Source of the DNA: Dipylidium caninum
Lineage: Eukaryota; Platyhelminthes; Cestoda; Cyclophyllidea; Dipylidiidae
Length of the DNA stretch: 64,000 bases
Direction of reading: 5' to 3'
Assembly (NCBI GenBank): GCA_017562135.1
Contig: QEYB01000625.1
Location: forward strand, 310,001 to 374,000
A program made the translations under genes and the position numbers. The notes below the pieces were generated by a model. It ran no database searches. It was not told the DNA's origin and saw only the letters and a program-made list of their open reading frames with translations. The first letter of the stretch is position 1; the number at the start of each line of letters is the position of its first letter. Shown here piece after piece: positions 12,101 to 27,100 of this stretch.

Positions 12101-15100
12101 AAACGGAGTACGAGGCGGTCTGACTATCAGTGGCCAGTGGATAACCGGATACATGCAGAGAAGTTGGTTGTCTATTAGCTGGAAAGGTCGTCCAGAAGAG
12201 ATCCGCTATTACTGAATGAGGTAGAATACAGTAACATCAATAATTACACCGCGAGAAGTCCGACTCCGCCTCTGCTCACAGAAACGTTATTAAATCTCAG
12301 ACAGGCTTCATTTCTACCCATCATTAACTCCTCCGCGTCTGGAGGTCGTCTAGTTTGTTTAATCCGTTTTCCTCGTACAAAGACGTTTTGGAAATACGTG
12401 TCACGTAGACCAGACTTCGTGAATGTTCTCAACACATAATTCGCGTATTTACGAGCCTTTCAATGGTCCAGACAAAATCGACAGTGAGTGTATTCGTCAA
12501 GTTGTTAGTCATTCACGCCAGACAACGTGATAAGATCAAGAGGGCAGGTGATTGCTAACCTTGACAGTGGTGCAGGGTCTGCGTTGATTGAAGTACTCGT
12601 TCATCGTGGATTCGAGGATGAAGGCGTAGTCCCTGTTCGAATTGATGACTCGCTCAACGCCCGCCTTCACGGTTGGCGCCAACGCTTCCGGATTGGTTTC
12701 CATGAACTTCCACATCTGCTGGAATATCTTTATGCTAGATTTCTAGGCGGGAGACAAAAGACAATTAACTTGGTCTGCATGTCCTCCCCTTCCACGCCTT
12801 CCGTTTGGTTTATTTGGTGAGCTGGCGGGCTTAAATCTGCATAAACGTCAATAGCAGGCGAGAAGACTGAGGCTCATTTGATCTCCCTCCCATTTCCCCA
12901 TTGCACTTGGGACGGGAGCAGACGGCCTCAAATTAGACTCAGATGATGCGTTCACTTCGAGGCAACACTTTAATTGATTGGCAAATTAAAATCTAGAGTG
13001 CTTTTGGATTATCAGCAGACAAGCTATTATAGCTTTAATTGAACTAGTTTTTCCACAAGCCAAAGGAAAGCGAGATACGGAAGGCACAAGTCGGAAGAGT
13101 GTACTTTATACAGTCCGATTGTTAGAGTGACTCTGGATCTCCGGAAGTTAACTCTCACGCAGGAGGCAACTAGTTCCCCCACTAGCCATCAAGGAGACGT
13201 GAGCCACTCCCTTCCCTCTTCCACATTCTCTGGGCGTGGAAGAGCACTAGTCAACTTCTCCACAAGCCAACGTTCACTGAATTGCTTCCGTTGACACTCT
13301 TAAGTCAGCCCTACCACTTAAACTGACTGAGTATCCCCATGGCACTCAGAAATTGTAAATAACTTGAGAAGGAGGATATGAGACGAATGAGATGGAGGCA
13401 AACACTCACGATGAAGTTAGACAATAGGGCGAGCAGAATAATCGCAGCTCATTGTTTCAACTTTCCCGACTGCTGATTGTGCTGCTCCTTTCCAACTCTC
13501 CCCACGTGTATTGCTCCGATTAATTACTACCAGACCACTGGGCGGAAAGGCGATGTATATCGACAGTGGAGCTTGACGAACGCGCAATATTCGCTCACAA
13601 AATTGCGGAATGCAAAAGGAATCGGGAGTAGCTTTGTGTTAGAGTTGGCTAATTTCTGTGGGGAATGACGCAGCCCACCGAAACACTAATGTTTTGCTTG
13701 GTCATTAAGCCAGGGAAACAAAAGTGTTAGCGGAGTAGAGACCCCTGACGCGAGAGTAACTATGACTATCTTGGAAAACGACATGACCACTATGATGGAC
13801 GTAACTATTACCGGATGGCCAAAGCTTGGAAAGAAATGGAGGAAATGTGTGGCGAGGAGTCGGTGGCCGACAGCATCCAACAACGTCTACGTGATCTGGG
13901 CTACGAGGCTTCAGCAATTTTCAGCATGTGTGGCTCCTGGTAAAAATTCCCCTTAGATACAGCCCGAAAGAGCGGGCTGACGAAGGTAACGAGGAGCGAT
14001 CTCTCGTTGGTAGCCTAAAGGAGCGTCTACGGTGCTCTGATGTCCACGATGGCGGTGAATAGCGGACACGGGACCCACGTTCATCGCATGCCGAGGGCCG
14101 AGGAGTGAATACAGGGCGCCTTTCCTCGTGCCGATCGCTTCGGACGGTGGATTTTCGAACTCATCAGAGCAGATTCAAGTCAATACTCTAGGGAATCATA
14201 GACCGGCACCAACCTTGGAAGTATCATTTTCTGCTCTGCCGGAACCGACGGACACCTTGGGATTCTACTCGACATCCAAGGAGGCATAAAGATGAACTTG
14301 CTTACGGACAGCACACATGGGTAGCGGTGACGCCCACGTGGGAGACCACCGAACCCCCATATCTTTATGATTTACCTTACTACCGCTCGGACGGGCATTC
14401 TATGCAGCTGAAAAAGTGTGTTATTCTCCAATATGCACAGTGGCTTCCCAAAAATTTTGAAGTTTTACGGAAAGGCATTCAGTGATTAGCAATGATTGAA
14501 TGCTTATGCCGATTTCTTCAACCAAATCTGCCCAGGTAGGTAAGAGGGAACATGTGAGATGTGTGATCTAAAAGCACTAAAAACAAAAATTTCAACGAGG
14601 TAGATATTACTGAGAGGACCTACAAGTAGCATGGAAAGGCCTGTGTGGATTAGCAATCAAATCCGTCTGGTGAGGTTAGAGGAGACGTGTGACGAGTCCC
14701 AACCCACTCTCTGTTGACAAGACACATCGAACACATCACGGCATCGGAATGAATGACTTGCTGCCAGTTGGACCCCGCGCCTCCTATGGACGGTTCGGCC
14801 TCTTTAATTCGCCCAAACTAAACTGGACATAATTTCAGGCTAATCGCTAGGATACCGCTATGTCAGTGAATCCTATCCGCTAGTTAGCTTATATTTATGG
14901 ACTTTTTGACGACGCGTAGCGACTAAACAGTAGTTTGGTGGAGGCCGAGGGGTTACAAAAAACAGTGGCCATCACATCATCCACCATGTTGCAACGAAGA
15001 AGCCACTCTAATGTCGGATATTATTTAAACAATAGAAAAATTTTTGTGCCTCGAGAGCATAACAATGGTAATCTTGTGCTGCAGTAGAGATTTCTGCTGG

Positions 15101-18100
15101 AGTGGTACACCATATGTAATGGCATTGTCCACAACACAGCTGTGTCAAGGTTCACAGCATTGAAGATTAAGATCGGTCAAATGAATCTGGAACCACTTCT
15201 TCTGATAGAACTTGAACACATTGAGACCGCGGGCGAAGAGTATAGGCCGGATTTAATGCTCTAATTCAGGAGAATGAAGTGATTTGCGGAAGAGAGTCTA
15301 CAAATGGGTCTGACAGCGGACATGGCCACTCGCCACGAAGAAGAATTAAGTACGCCGACATTAGGATATAAGAGGCAAAACCACTAACCTCGAAGAAGTT
15401 CCTGGTGGAGCCCGACTTGATGATGCCATACTTGACCTTGGTTTGCCGTGCCAAATCCTCGTATGATTGAATGGGATTTGTCATACGTTCCACGGTCAGG
15501 TAGGCCGCCAAATTGGCGGTGTAGGAGCTGACTATGATAAGAGTAAAGAACCACCAGGCACCGCCTACTATCCGGCCTGAAAGTGACCTGAGAAACCAAA
15601 GAAGTGAGATACCGGGTCCATCTGGGACTGGCGAAGTTTCACCCTTATGCTTCGCCATGCCCGAATTCGTCATAAGGTACCGGAACTCAAAATTTTCACG
15701 TGACTCTACCAGTTCACCGCGTATCTCGAGTAGCAAGAAGTCGGTATATCGTTAACAATCTTACTCCACTGGCGTCACATATATGTGCCAGGAGATGTGA
15801 CGCGGCTGGGTGGTTATAGCCACCCAGTGAATGCCTCAGCATAGACCTACTTCTGGCCAAATGGCGTGCCTATATCAGCATGTCATCTCACCAATCAGTT
15901 GGTGGACTCACGTTCAGTTGTACGAATGTCCACATGACTATGGACATTTATTCGACGAAAAACTGCTAAAAAGAAGCAATTTTACATTGCAAATAGACCA
16001 AGAATATCGGCAATGACGATTTAGTCTGCCAAATCGCCCCGCTTCAAAAACGAAATAGGTTGAATGTGGCAAAAGCACATTCTTTCCGCACTTGTTCCAA
16101 TTTATGTTAGGTGGAATAGATTAACTAGTGACAGTCACAAAGTCACCTTGGAACAATGTCGCCGCCTTGTTGAACGAAGGTGGAGAGAGCAAACCAGAAG
16201 CTGTTGAATATCGAGAAGATGCTGTCAGTATGCGATGTGGCACCTCCTGCCTCATCGCCTTCCCCGCTCCCCACCACCTCCAGGTTAGGATCCGTTATGG
16301 CCTTCGACCTATTCAACGGAGCTTCCCACTCCGCCGGTGAAAGGCGACTGACAAGAAAGAGGACCACTGAGACGCCTAAGTAGGCAAAGGAGATGCACAT
16401 CCAGATTTCGGTGGAAAGAGGCTCCATAAATGAGAGAGGGTCTGGGTGCGGCCGGTCGATCTTCTGGTACATCACGGACAACCCGAACTCCATGAAGGGC
16501 GTGGTAAAATCTACCACACGTTCCCGATCTGATGTAATTGTCAGCGGAGCGACGACTATATCTGCTTCCTGTGGAAAGGTAAATGCAAGTGGGCGTTTTC
16601 AAAACCTCCATTTCTAGTCTATTCCTTAATATATTTATAACAGTCCTGTGGATGTTTACATTCGTCGACCAAGCACCATCGTTAAGTTGTCTGAACCGTC
16701 CGCGTATTTCAAGGGTTCTCACCGACGATTAACTTTTTTTTCTTATATCAACTTAATACCAGAGTATCCGCATTAGGACTTGGCTTTCTACACGACGCGA
16801 GATGGATCGTTGACGCTTTCTCTTTCAAACAACATTCGTTGTGGACTCTGAAAAACGCACTCAGACAGGATTTCTGATCTACCAATCAGAGGTCAGGCTA
16901 AGATGGCTCTTGGCCAACACTCTTGTTTATGTGAGTCTGCGGGGAGAGCTTTCGCAGGTCTCCCGAGGAATGCTTCGGTGGTAACGATAAGCCCACTATC
17001 ATTTAGAAGTGGTCATCTGGACTTTGGGGTGGGCTTCATCACTTCTGGCATCCAGGTCGTGTTCTACCACAGCCACAACCAGACTCGACTTTTCCATCGG
17101 TTCGGTAAAAGGAATGGTCTTCTCGTTCCGATTGTGGAACAATCTTCTGATATTAACGCTGGCGTAAAATATACAATCATCCTGTGCTCTGCTTTCAAGT
17201 CATGGAAGCTTCGGGATGGATGCTGCACGAAGTCCAATCACGAGTCTCCGCATCGGTCGTCCAGCTCTCCACTAGTCTAAATGAGGAGGAGGTTAACACC
17301 GGCAGACCTTCAGAGTAAGTGTTACTGCCGGACAGAAAGTCCTTCATTCATCATGCCTTCATTTTTGCACATTTTGCCCGGCTTATCATTTGGTATATTT
17401 CTTTGGTAAATACAGTGACTCAACAGGATATGCGGTCATTCAGGCTGTCTCTTCTCTATCCCAGACAGTGAAATGACAGAGGTGACGCTGTCAAGCCCTC
17501 CAGAACTTGTCAATTAAGTCGTTAGTCAACCGCCTAGTCCACAATCTCTTAAAGGCACACATTGACGAGGATGCCACATTTCACCAGATTCTGGCCTTGC
17601 TCCAAGACCGCATCAATTAGTGGATGCTCGGGAATTGCAACAGGCGGCAGTTAGGGGATGCACGGGGAAGTGTCTTGGAACGAAGCCTATGCACACCTCG
17701 TCGCCTTCCTTTCAATTAAATCAAAATGCATGTTGAGAATCAGGTGAATTTTATGGAGGGTAGCGCATCACCACAGGGTAATCCACAAGAGCTCTGCCAA
17801 AAAACGCATTTGTTAACTCGAAACCTGCGAATCACTATGTAACGGGCTACTGAACGAGATATAACCCCGAAATTTATTGGAGTTGTTAGCGAAGGCGATA
17901 AAATTCCAAAAGTGGTGGTCGAATGCGACTGTCATTCATCTCCGAAATTAGTTAACATTCTGTAAGTCTACACTTCGAGCGTCGATTGCGAGCTCGGTCG
18001 ACGTGGAGAACTCGTCAAGTAGGAGAGGTAACTGACACGGTAGCCGGAGGTCAAATTAGCTGACCAAAAGCATTATGTACCTTCAATCTCCGCCGCAATA

Positions 18101-21100
18101 TCTCTGCAGCGTTTGGGGGCTGAGACCCTCGGTGAACCGCCTGGTGATCGGGCAAAGCCCTCTGGTCTCCTGAAAGATGACGAGCCTACCGATATTAGTA
18201 GAAGTGAAGGTGGAGGAAACGGTAATGTGGAGCGAAGTAAGAGGAATATTTCTGATAATTCGCAAAATCCCCTCTTTAACAGCTCTTTCTTCTCGAAGGC
18301 AATATTTCATTTCTTATGTCGCTAGGGCACAAAATCATCTATCGCTGTGCCGCTAAGGCTAAGGTAAGCCCGACTTAGAGCTTTCTACAAATGATGTGAG
18401 GCAACTAATTTTGGCTATTTTGCATTTCCTTGGCTTTGCGCTGACGATGTTTGAAAGGAGACCCTTTGGTAAGCCAATTAAAAGAAAAAAATGTAATCAG
18501 TCATTGCGGATCTAGACAAGAAAATGTCTGTACTAGCCAGACAAAGAAGATTTGAACGCTTACTCTTCGTAACAATTCTCCCACCATGCCGTCCCAGCTG
18601 CCATTGACCAGGCTACCAAATTGTCCGTCCGAGACAGCCTTCATTTTATACTTGAATTTTATCATCTCCGCCAGTTTTTGTACCAAATCCACGCAGAATC
18701 CCTCGTATTCCCCCTTGATAACGTTACCGTTGGCATCCTTCTTCTCCATCATGAACGGTGATAACTAAAAAGGTCGAAGACAAATTCATTCCACGTCTTC
18801 CTCTGTTTCTTGAAATCCCCATTGAAACTGCAGTTTTGAGTAGTTTAACTTACTGCCCTCCAGCGACTTACACTTGTGTTGCATGCCGAGCGGCAGTCAC
18901 AACTTTGCGACTTCCAAATCAGTCAGAGCTGACGACTTAAGATTGGAGGAGCTGTGTGTTCACAGCCCGCAACTACCCACAATTTCACATCCACTGGTGT
19001 GTCTGATATTGCCACGTGGAATTGGATCCACTAGGCTTCGAAGTTGGTTTGGTTTCGCCATTTCCTACTTTTATGCGCAAAAGCAGGAGGGAATAGATTT
19101 TGTGCCACCTCTGGATACTTTATTTGGGCGCCTTTCCCCCACCTCTGCCTTTATTCCCGTCTCGTATAACATTTCTTGCCTACGTATGATGGCGTGTTAA
19201 GAGTGGGGTGGCAGGCATTGCCTTGAAGGCAACGAGATTCTATCCCATGTCAAATGTTAGGGGGAGAGGATCGAGCAAGTGGAAGTAAGCTTGATAAGCT
19301 ATTTTGACGCAGTCGGCTAATGACACCCGTACACATGCGCATATATCTTGAATGCTATAAAATGGGAGTGAAAGTCAGTTATTACGTCGCAATTAACCAC
19401 ACTAACCCGCATTTATACCTGGAAGGGTCTGCCTCTAGACGGGCTCTGTTCTCCCCCTCTAAACTGGTCATTTGCGATATCCTATGCAACCTAACGAGGA
19501 TTCCACTCCTCTTCCCCACTCCCTTGACAGTGGTCCTAGGCGCGACAGAAGGTCCCATTTCTCCTCCATACCCCATTGCGGTTTGTCTGCGGGCACTCCA
19601 TGGGGACCGAAAACTTAGAAGTCGCGCAGACTTCCGAATATCATGCTTCGCATTCCAGGCCATTGGAGTACCAAATAGGCTACTAAACTACGTCCCGACA
19701 GGTCTGTTCCACACTAGGTCGTGTTGAACGTATCTCCAGACTTCTGCGTTACCCAGAGGTCATATGTTTTTCTAATTATCTTAAAAAAATTTCATGGTAT
19801 TACCGGCGGATTTGGCAGTCATTTCTTCAGCCGAAGCTGAATCATAGGTACAAAAGATGTCCCGATTGGTTCTCATCTCCTGTGTCGCCTAATTTTCCGA
19901 CGACGATGAAGTGGACTAGAATCTTCTCAGAAAGCACCGAAGTTTGCTTATAATTCTTACCCCTAATGTCCTGCTCACTTAAACACCATCGAGCCGTCTT
20001 TTCTACTTGCCTACTGAGGCTTTTAAACCTTGGGAAGGTGACAAGGACCAGCTTGGAGGGGGGTTGGCGCGGTCTCCCCACAATGTCATCGCATAAACCT
20101 CAATGTCTGACAGTGGGAGTGTTCTCACTTGATACCAGTCTGTCTTAGCGCCGGTTTTCGGTGTCTGCGGTTCCACTCTGTTTCTTTATCAGAGTAGAAG
20201 CATTGTCAAATATTCTGTCCCGGTTTTCTCTACATTTTGACAGAATACAAACTGAGGAATGCGTGGAGCCTGCTACTGAAAACCTTTATAATCCTACAGA
20301 TGGTGTAGCCATGTTTTGCCGAATGCGTAGTAGCTTTCTTTAGGTCGGTGGATCCCATTCCGCCTTCCCGCTTGGAAGGACTTGCCTTCCAGGGGATCAC
20401 CTGCGTCCCCATTGAGTCAAGCGGTTCTAATGGCGTTCCTATCGTCTCATAAATAGCCTTTTTCAGGAGGAGCAAACGACTTAAAGTAAATTCAAGTTCA
20501 GCGAGGCACATTTATGCCTATGAGGAATGGCGAAGTTTTTTCTTTCCAATATTTTGCATCTTCTCTTTACCTCTGCTTCGATATTACCACCTTCATTTGA
20601 GTAGTATTTTCATACAGACGTGATTATTTATAATGTCAAGACTAAGACATGGCTCTTCGTACATGTACGTCATATCAGGCGAAAAACACCCTTAATGTAA
20701 ATGAAAATGTCAGCCTGTCTATCACAAATTTGCAATGTCAATACTACTTGAGCAAACGCTGACGTTTATCTCTCTCCAGAGTCATGACTCTTTCAAGCCT
20801 CCATCTCATAGCACAGTGTGGTTTTGCATTCAGACGAGTGGCACTAGAAAGAAGAAAGAATATCGAATGAACACTCACGAGAATACTGGAGACAATTCGC
20901 ACCCTGTTGAGGTCTACACTGGTCTCCGAATTGTTCTTATCAGTCGCTGCGGTCATTACGATGCCCTCCCGTGAATTCCACTCTCCTAACTAAAAGCAAT
21001 ACGTAAATAGAATTAAATAAATGAGTTTATTCTGCTTTGAAGAAGATCACTTAATTATTAAAAAGACCTCAATCGGAATATGCTTTTGTGCTCCTCAAGG

Positions 21101-24100
21101 TTATTTTGCCTACCAGGGAGGTTTTCATGTTGATTGTCAATTCGCAGGGTTGAGAACAATCCTTCCGTTATTCAGAGGTAGATGAGGTTCCAAACTAGCC
21201 TCGTCTATCTGACTACAAACTTACTAATGAGAATTTTGTAACTTTTCAAGATATTCTGGAGAAGCGAATGCGTGGCTGCACAGACCTTCTCTTAAGCGCA
21301 CGCGTCACTGATTGCAAGTGTCTGGAGTTGGAGCTCTTCCCCCGCTGTTGCACCGTCGACAGATCCGCTCAAATCCTAACTATGTTTATTTCCATACCGG
21401 TGGAGATTCAGGTTATCTCTCCGACGTCGAAATGAACGGCAACATTTTATACAACATAGAGGATCGTAACGCCATGAGAACGCAATGTTAAGACAGATTT
21501 GATTGGCTGGACAGAGGGAGACGGTCTCGACTAAGAGGCTTATCATCCCTCCCTCTTGTCTAAGGCCATTGCAGGACCCCTGTGTGACAGACTGAACGAA
21601 TGTCTGTCACAGTCTGTATTCAAATCCCCTCACTCCGGTAATGCCTTCTGCGCGTTGCGTCTAGAGCGTGCAAGACTCTTTTGAAGGGCAGCACCAAGTG
21701 TTGGTGAATTAGTAAGAGAGGTACAAGTGTCGTCAAGATAATGCCATTATCACAGACCTAGTTGCTCTCAGCTCACTGCTGTCTCAGCGCCAGTCGTCGA
21801 AATGACGCGGGGTAGCTGATAAGACACTCATAACTTGAAGTTTGTCGAACAATGCGACCGCACACGAGACATATTTTCGAGACGAGGCCAAACAACCGGA
21901 AGGATCATTACCAACCGGTTGATAGATGCATAATTCAGAAATATCCTCACGTCTCTTCGTCAGGACCTATCGCTTTTCTGCTCCGGACGCGTCGCCTCTA
22001 CCATTTGGCATCTCGAGAAGTACATTTTTGACCTTCAATCCTCGTCGACTTACCTTGGAGAAAGACTGTTTCATCTTGGCGCCCCAGATGTTGAAGGTGT
22101 AGACATCTCTAAATCCGCCTGTGTCGATACTAACGTTGCCCGTAAGGCCCGAGAAGGTTATCTGAGAGCAGAGAAAAGTATACGAGCTCAGAGGACATGC
22201 GGTGGCTATAGCGGCACATGATCTTCGTGACAACTTGACGATGGGGTGGACAAGCTCGCACCTCAGTTTTCTGAGGATATGCCAAGTAAGCGCAAATTGT
22301 TGCATATGAAAGTGAGATGGGAGAGAGTAGATTACATAAAATATGCTGAAATAATCCAATGGTGGTTCACTAATCTCGCATCGGGCTCTAGAGTGGACGG
22401 GATACGTTGCATATCGTAGGAACGACAGAGAAGACAGTGACGAGGCCGAGGAGCCGGAGAACTCATTGCCTCTTAGTGTTAGCAGGTCACCTTAAAGCTC
22501 CCCCGACACAATCTCCCGCCGTTTTAGATTACTTAAAAACATTCCACTTAGATGGTGAAGCCCAAAGAAAGTATGATTAATTAAGGCAAAAAGTGATTTT
22601 CGCCAGAGGATGCATCGGATTAGGTGTGTTTCCGACAAATATGGTTCTTCCTTTCTCTTCTGTCGTATTTTTCCGAATCCGGCAGCAAGGCGCTCCACCA
22701 ATGACGGCAGATGTTCAACCATCTACAACGCCATTTTAATTCTCTTGGTGCGGATAAAAACGGTTTCAGATGAGCCGGGGAACTCGGGGTTGGTAGACCT
22801 CAGTAAATACTTCCAGTTGAAGTGGAAAACAATCATCTTCTCTCATTAGCTGGTCATCACCAAGACATGTTATGTATGCGAGAGGGTAACATAGGATCAT
22901 CTCTGCTCTTTGACGAATTATTAAGGCTGGGGACAGAGTGATGTCGGATTTCATGGGATACGCGTGAGTGGTTTCTTCAAGGAAGAAACCTTGAAGCCGG
23001 AGGACCTGTCATTTTTGGGGGGACTGTGTTTTAACAACAAACTACAATGGATTGATTTCGCGTGGACAAGCTACTGAAGACCAATCTAAACTGGCTAAAG
23101 AGCGTCATCCATCTTCATGTCAATCCACCACTGACCCGGCAAGTTAGGATGGACGGAGACGAAGAAAACTCGGGTAGATAGCTCACTCTTCTGCACTTTG
23201 TTTAATATCTCGAAAGGTCCCCACTGGCGTGTTGAAATTTTTAAAGGCAGGATTAAATCATGCTTCCGAAAATATAAACTTTCTACAGACAAAGAACTTG
23301 AAAATTGTCGTTCTACTTACAGACTTATAAGTAGATTTTCTGAAACGGATTTGTGATTTACCTGTTGCAGTTTCCCCATGATTTGGGAAGCATCGAAAGG
23401 TGGCGGAGAAGATGGCTGACAGGGCAGATTCCCAATGAGGGGACTTCCAACTTCGTTTTCGATTTCAGGTGTTCTCAGGTTACCTGCATAGGCCTCCTCG
23501 TTGAGTAGTCTCAGGGCTTGGACAAGGCTTTTCATTCCATCTATGAGAAGCGCAGCCTCATACTTGGAAGCGGAGGATGGAAAAAGTTAGAGGTGTCAGA
23601 GGCTCTAAGGGGGACCAAGTGAGCGGATTTGATGTTACGCAGCCCTTTCATTTTGGCACATCCAAATGTAGATAACTCCGATTGCAAAAAAGATGAGGTA
23701 CTTCTTCATTACGCTAATTTAACCCTTCCTTGAGTATTTGATCACTATTCTTTCCCATCCCAGCCCAATTTTGACGCCAGGGCAAAAGCAAAACAAAATT
23801 CTCTAAAAATATGGTCCTAGTCCACTCCTATCCTTTACAAGAGGTGAATTGCTGAGTTTCTCGTCTGCGGTGGCTTTTCCACGCCAAATAGGAGAAAATA
23901 ATTTTAGCTTTCCTAATGGAAGCAGTAAATGTCCTCCACCACTTGTCACCGTTTGTTCTGGAAACGCTGTAAGCGTTTAGATTGCCCGTGGGAGAGAGAA
24001 AAGGAATAGGTCACTTAACCCAAAATTCATCCTACCTCGTCAGACATAATCAAACTGCCAAGTGAAAATGACTTCTTGAAAGGAAGTGACGATGTAACCT

Positions 24101-27100
24101 TATAAAAAATGTGGCGGTTATTTTGTCTCACCGAGAGATTTCCATTGTTTATATCGGGTAAACGTGTGCGAGGATTGAGCTCGGCCTTGTAACTCTTCAA
24201 CGCCACTGAATCGAAGTCATTATCTGCCAAAGCTGTCATGTTGATACCACCGAAGTGAAGTGAGCTATCGTTGATCAGCTTTATGTCCTATTAACAGAAA
24301 AAATGTGGGAATAGGGAAGTCTGACGTGAGGATTATGGCCATTGTTGGAGGCACACTGAGGCATAATTATGTGAATAATTCACTAGCACTTCAACTCCCA
24401 CCGAGATACGTCGGAGCTATTTTTTTCCACCAAGCCACAATCTACCGCATGATTGTAAATTTCTTAGGGCCCAATTTGACGTGAGCAAGGGTCTTTGTTA
24501 AGTGGTTCGGTAAAATTATTAGTTACTTTGTTTTGTAACAAGAAAAGGTGACTAGTGGTCATCGGATTTCTGGGGAGACCCCAAATAAAAAGTGAAATCA
24601 CCAAGCATAAAAGGCTAGATTAGTCAATTTTGACAGTATCTGCAGTCTATAAATTACACAATTTCCTCCAGTTACCAAAGTGATCTCTCGTGCTTTCCGT
24701 GTCATTAATCTCCTCTTATTTGTCTCTTTTCCTTGGACATTCATAACAATTAAACGGTATCCATGACTGAACTATCAAGCGTTGCAACTTTTATGTAGGT
24801 CGAGGCTCGAAGTTACTGTAAATACCGTCTTACTTAGGACGGGTTCTGTAATCCATCATTTCTGAGATCATCCACTTCACTGCAAACATGAGGCATTCGG
24901 TTAGACAATAAGACTAGCATTGCTCGCACTAAGAAAGTTCCCACGCTCGTATCGAAATTTACTCCAGAAGACAGAATAATCCGTTGAACTGTAATTATGA
25001 GTGTTGGTAATCCTATGAACATTGTGTATTTTATAAATTCTTTGTATAATTCCACTAACTAATGCAGTCGATTTACAACATGTTTTAATCTGCAATTTTC
25101 CTTGTGGTCTCAGTCTTCCTATACAGTACAGTACAGTACAGTATTGTATTGCTCGTAAATTTCATTTACAGTCTTTAACTTTGTGACTATAGGCCGAGGC
25201 TGGATGGCACGTAACAAAATTTGGCCAGTTGATGGGTTTTCAACCATTTTTATTTTACATTAATTTTGGAGTCGGTAGTTATTAGACCTCAACATAAAAA
25301 TGAACTCTAACAGCCTGAGTAAATTAAAGAGATTTATTGCACAGGCAGAGTGGAGGTCAAATTTTGGGGCCTCAAAGTAGTTAAGAGGATCCTTTTTGTT
25401 GGATCATCTCGAGAATATTAACGTCTTTGTAGTCACTCTCCTATGCCTTTGCTAAAGGCAAAAATAGGTTTAGGATTTAGGTATTTATAAAGATCTGAGA
25501 GAGAGGTCGAAGTGGAAAACTATGTTTACAACTTGGCATCTGGTAATATTGAACTTTTTTGTGGACAGCTCAAACATGCATTCACTCTAAGTAACTATGC
25601 CATGTCAAATGTGTTCAACTTTAAATTTGGCATTTTTAGTGCAGCTCGTGTGTTTGGAAAATTCTATCCGAAACTGGACATGCACAGCTCCACTCTACCA
25701 TATGTCTGATTGATTTAGGGACTGAAAATTGACTGTTGTTTAAATTTTCGTCCGATAATTTAGCCAAACAAGAAATGAGAGACATTATGTCTACGAAAAA
25801 ATCTTCCCATTAAGGTTATACTATTCAGTAATTTTGTAGAAATTAAATGTACAATATTTACATTTACAACATTAAATTCTGAGTTCCTAATAGATCAGTA
25901 CGACTGAAAATGGGATTAGGAATAACTTTTTCTCACCATGCTATATCATTTTGCAGGTCGCTTGGGATTCGCACAGTGTAATAAAGCCAAACTTGAGGAA
26001 ATTTCTTAACTTTAACGTTTTGCATAAAATTTTTTTAAGAATCAATTAAAGCTGAAAAGTACTTACTCCACCGACAATAAGGAAATGCAAGTCCGCTCTC
26101 TGTGGCATGATAGATCCTATATTTGATATGAGTTTTTCTGTGCTTGTCCGGCTCGATAGGTCAACCAGGATGGATTTACGATGAAAAGTATTAGTTTGTG
26201 GATTCACGTGTTGAAACAGTCCTAAAGCCACATTGCCAACTCCTCCGTCTCCGGTTTTGTGTTGTTCCCATCGGAGTTTTCGAAAATCGACGGTTAATGT
26301 CGGCGAGCGCTTTACCGTTTTTTCAAGCACCCAACGAAGCCTGTATGCGGCTGAAGGTCAGAAGATTGCATATGCACAGTACAGCATTGTATCTCCAATG
26401 CATCTTTTATTCATCTCAGTGACTACTTATAAGGATGTGATGCTCGTCTTAACTCCATTTTGGATTTTAGCAGCAAAGTTAAACCTAAACCTAAACGACA
26501 CTTCTTGTATGGACAACTTCCAATTCTGTCCTTCTTTTAGAACTGGAAGGCAACGCGTGTTCAAATATGGTAGTTTTATTAGTGAATAAACAGCATTTAG
26601 CTGTACCTTCAGAGAATCTTGAAAGTAGTTAGCATCGGAACAGTGCGCCTTGTTGGTATTGGCCTTAATACTTGCCAGAACATCAATCCCGTCTCCAAAA
26701 CTTATATTAACAACGGCCGCTTGGAAATATGCCCTCTGGGTAAAAGATCAGGCAAACAGCATTACCGTTTTGAGATCAGCTAATGGAAGGAGAGGAGGTT
26801 ACAGGCAACCGCCTAAATCCCCATTCTAATAATGCCTTCTGGGAACCGTTTGGTCAGTCAGTCCAGTATCAAGAAAACCGTGTATAAAAAACCTTAGTCA
26901 ATGACTGATGGCACCCAAGTTGACGTGGTTCTAACACACTTTGCCCTTCTTTCCCTTCTCAGATAATAGATCTCACATTTTGGTCGCTAAGACTGATTCT
27001 TCAATGAATTTCGGACGAATTTGTCTACCTGCGAATTCTCACTTAGGAAAGGTATGATCTAATACAGCCCTCCAGCTTTTAGTCCTTCCGACGCAATTAA

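Noticed and set aside
23095..23292. 65-codon minus-strand ORF between two receptor exons as another receptor exon
   Set aside because: The flanking exons 23362-23562 and 22054-22161 join in phase and match family spacing without it.
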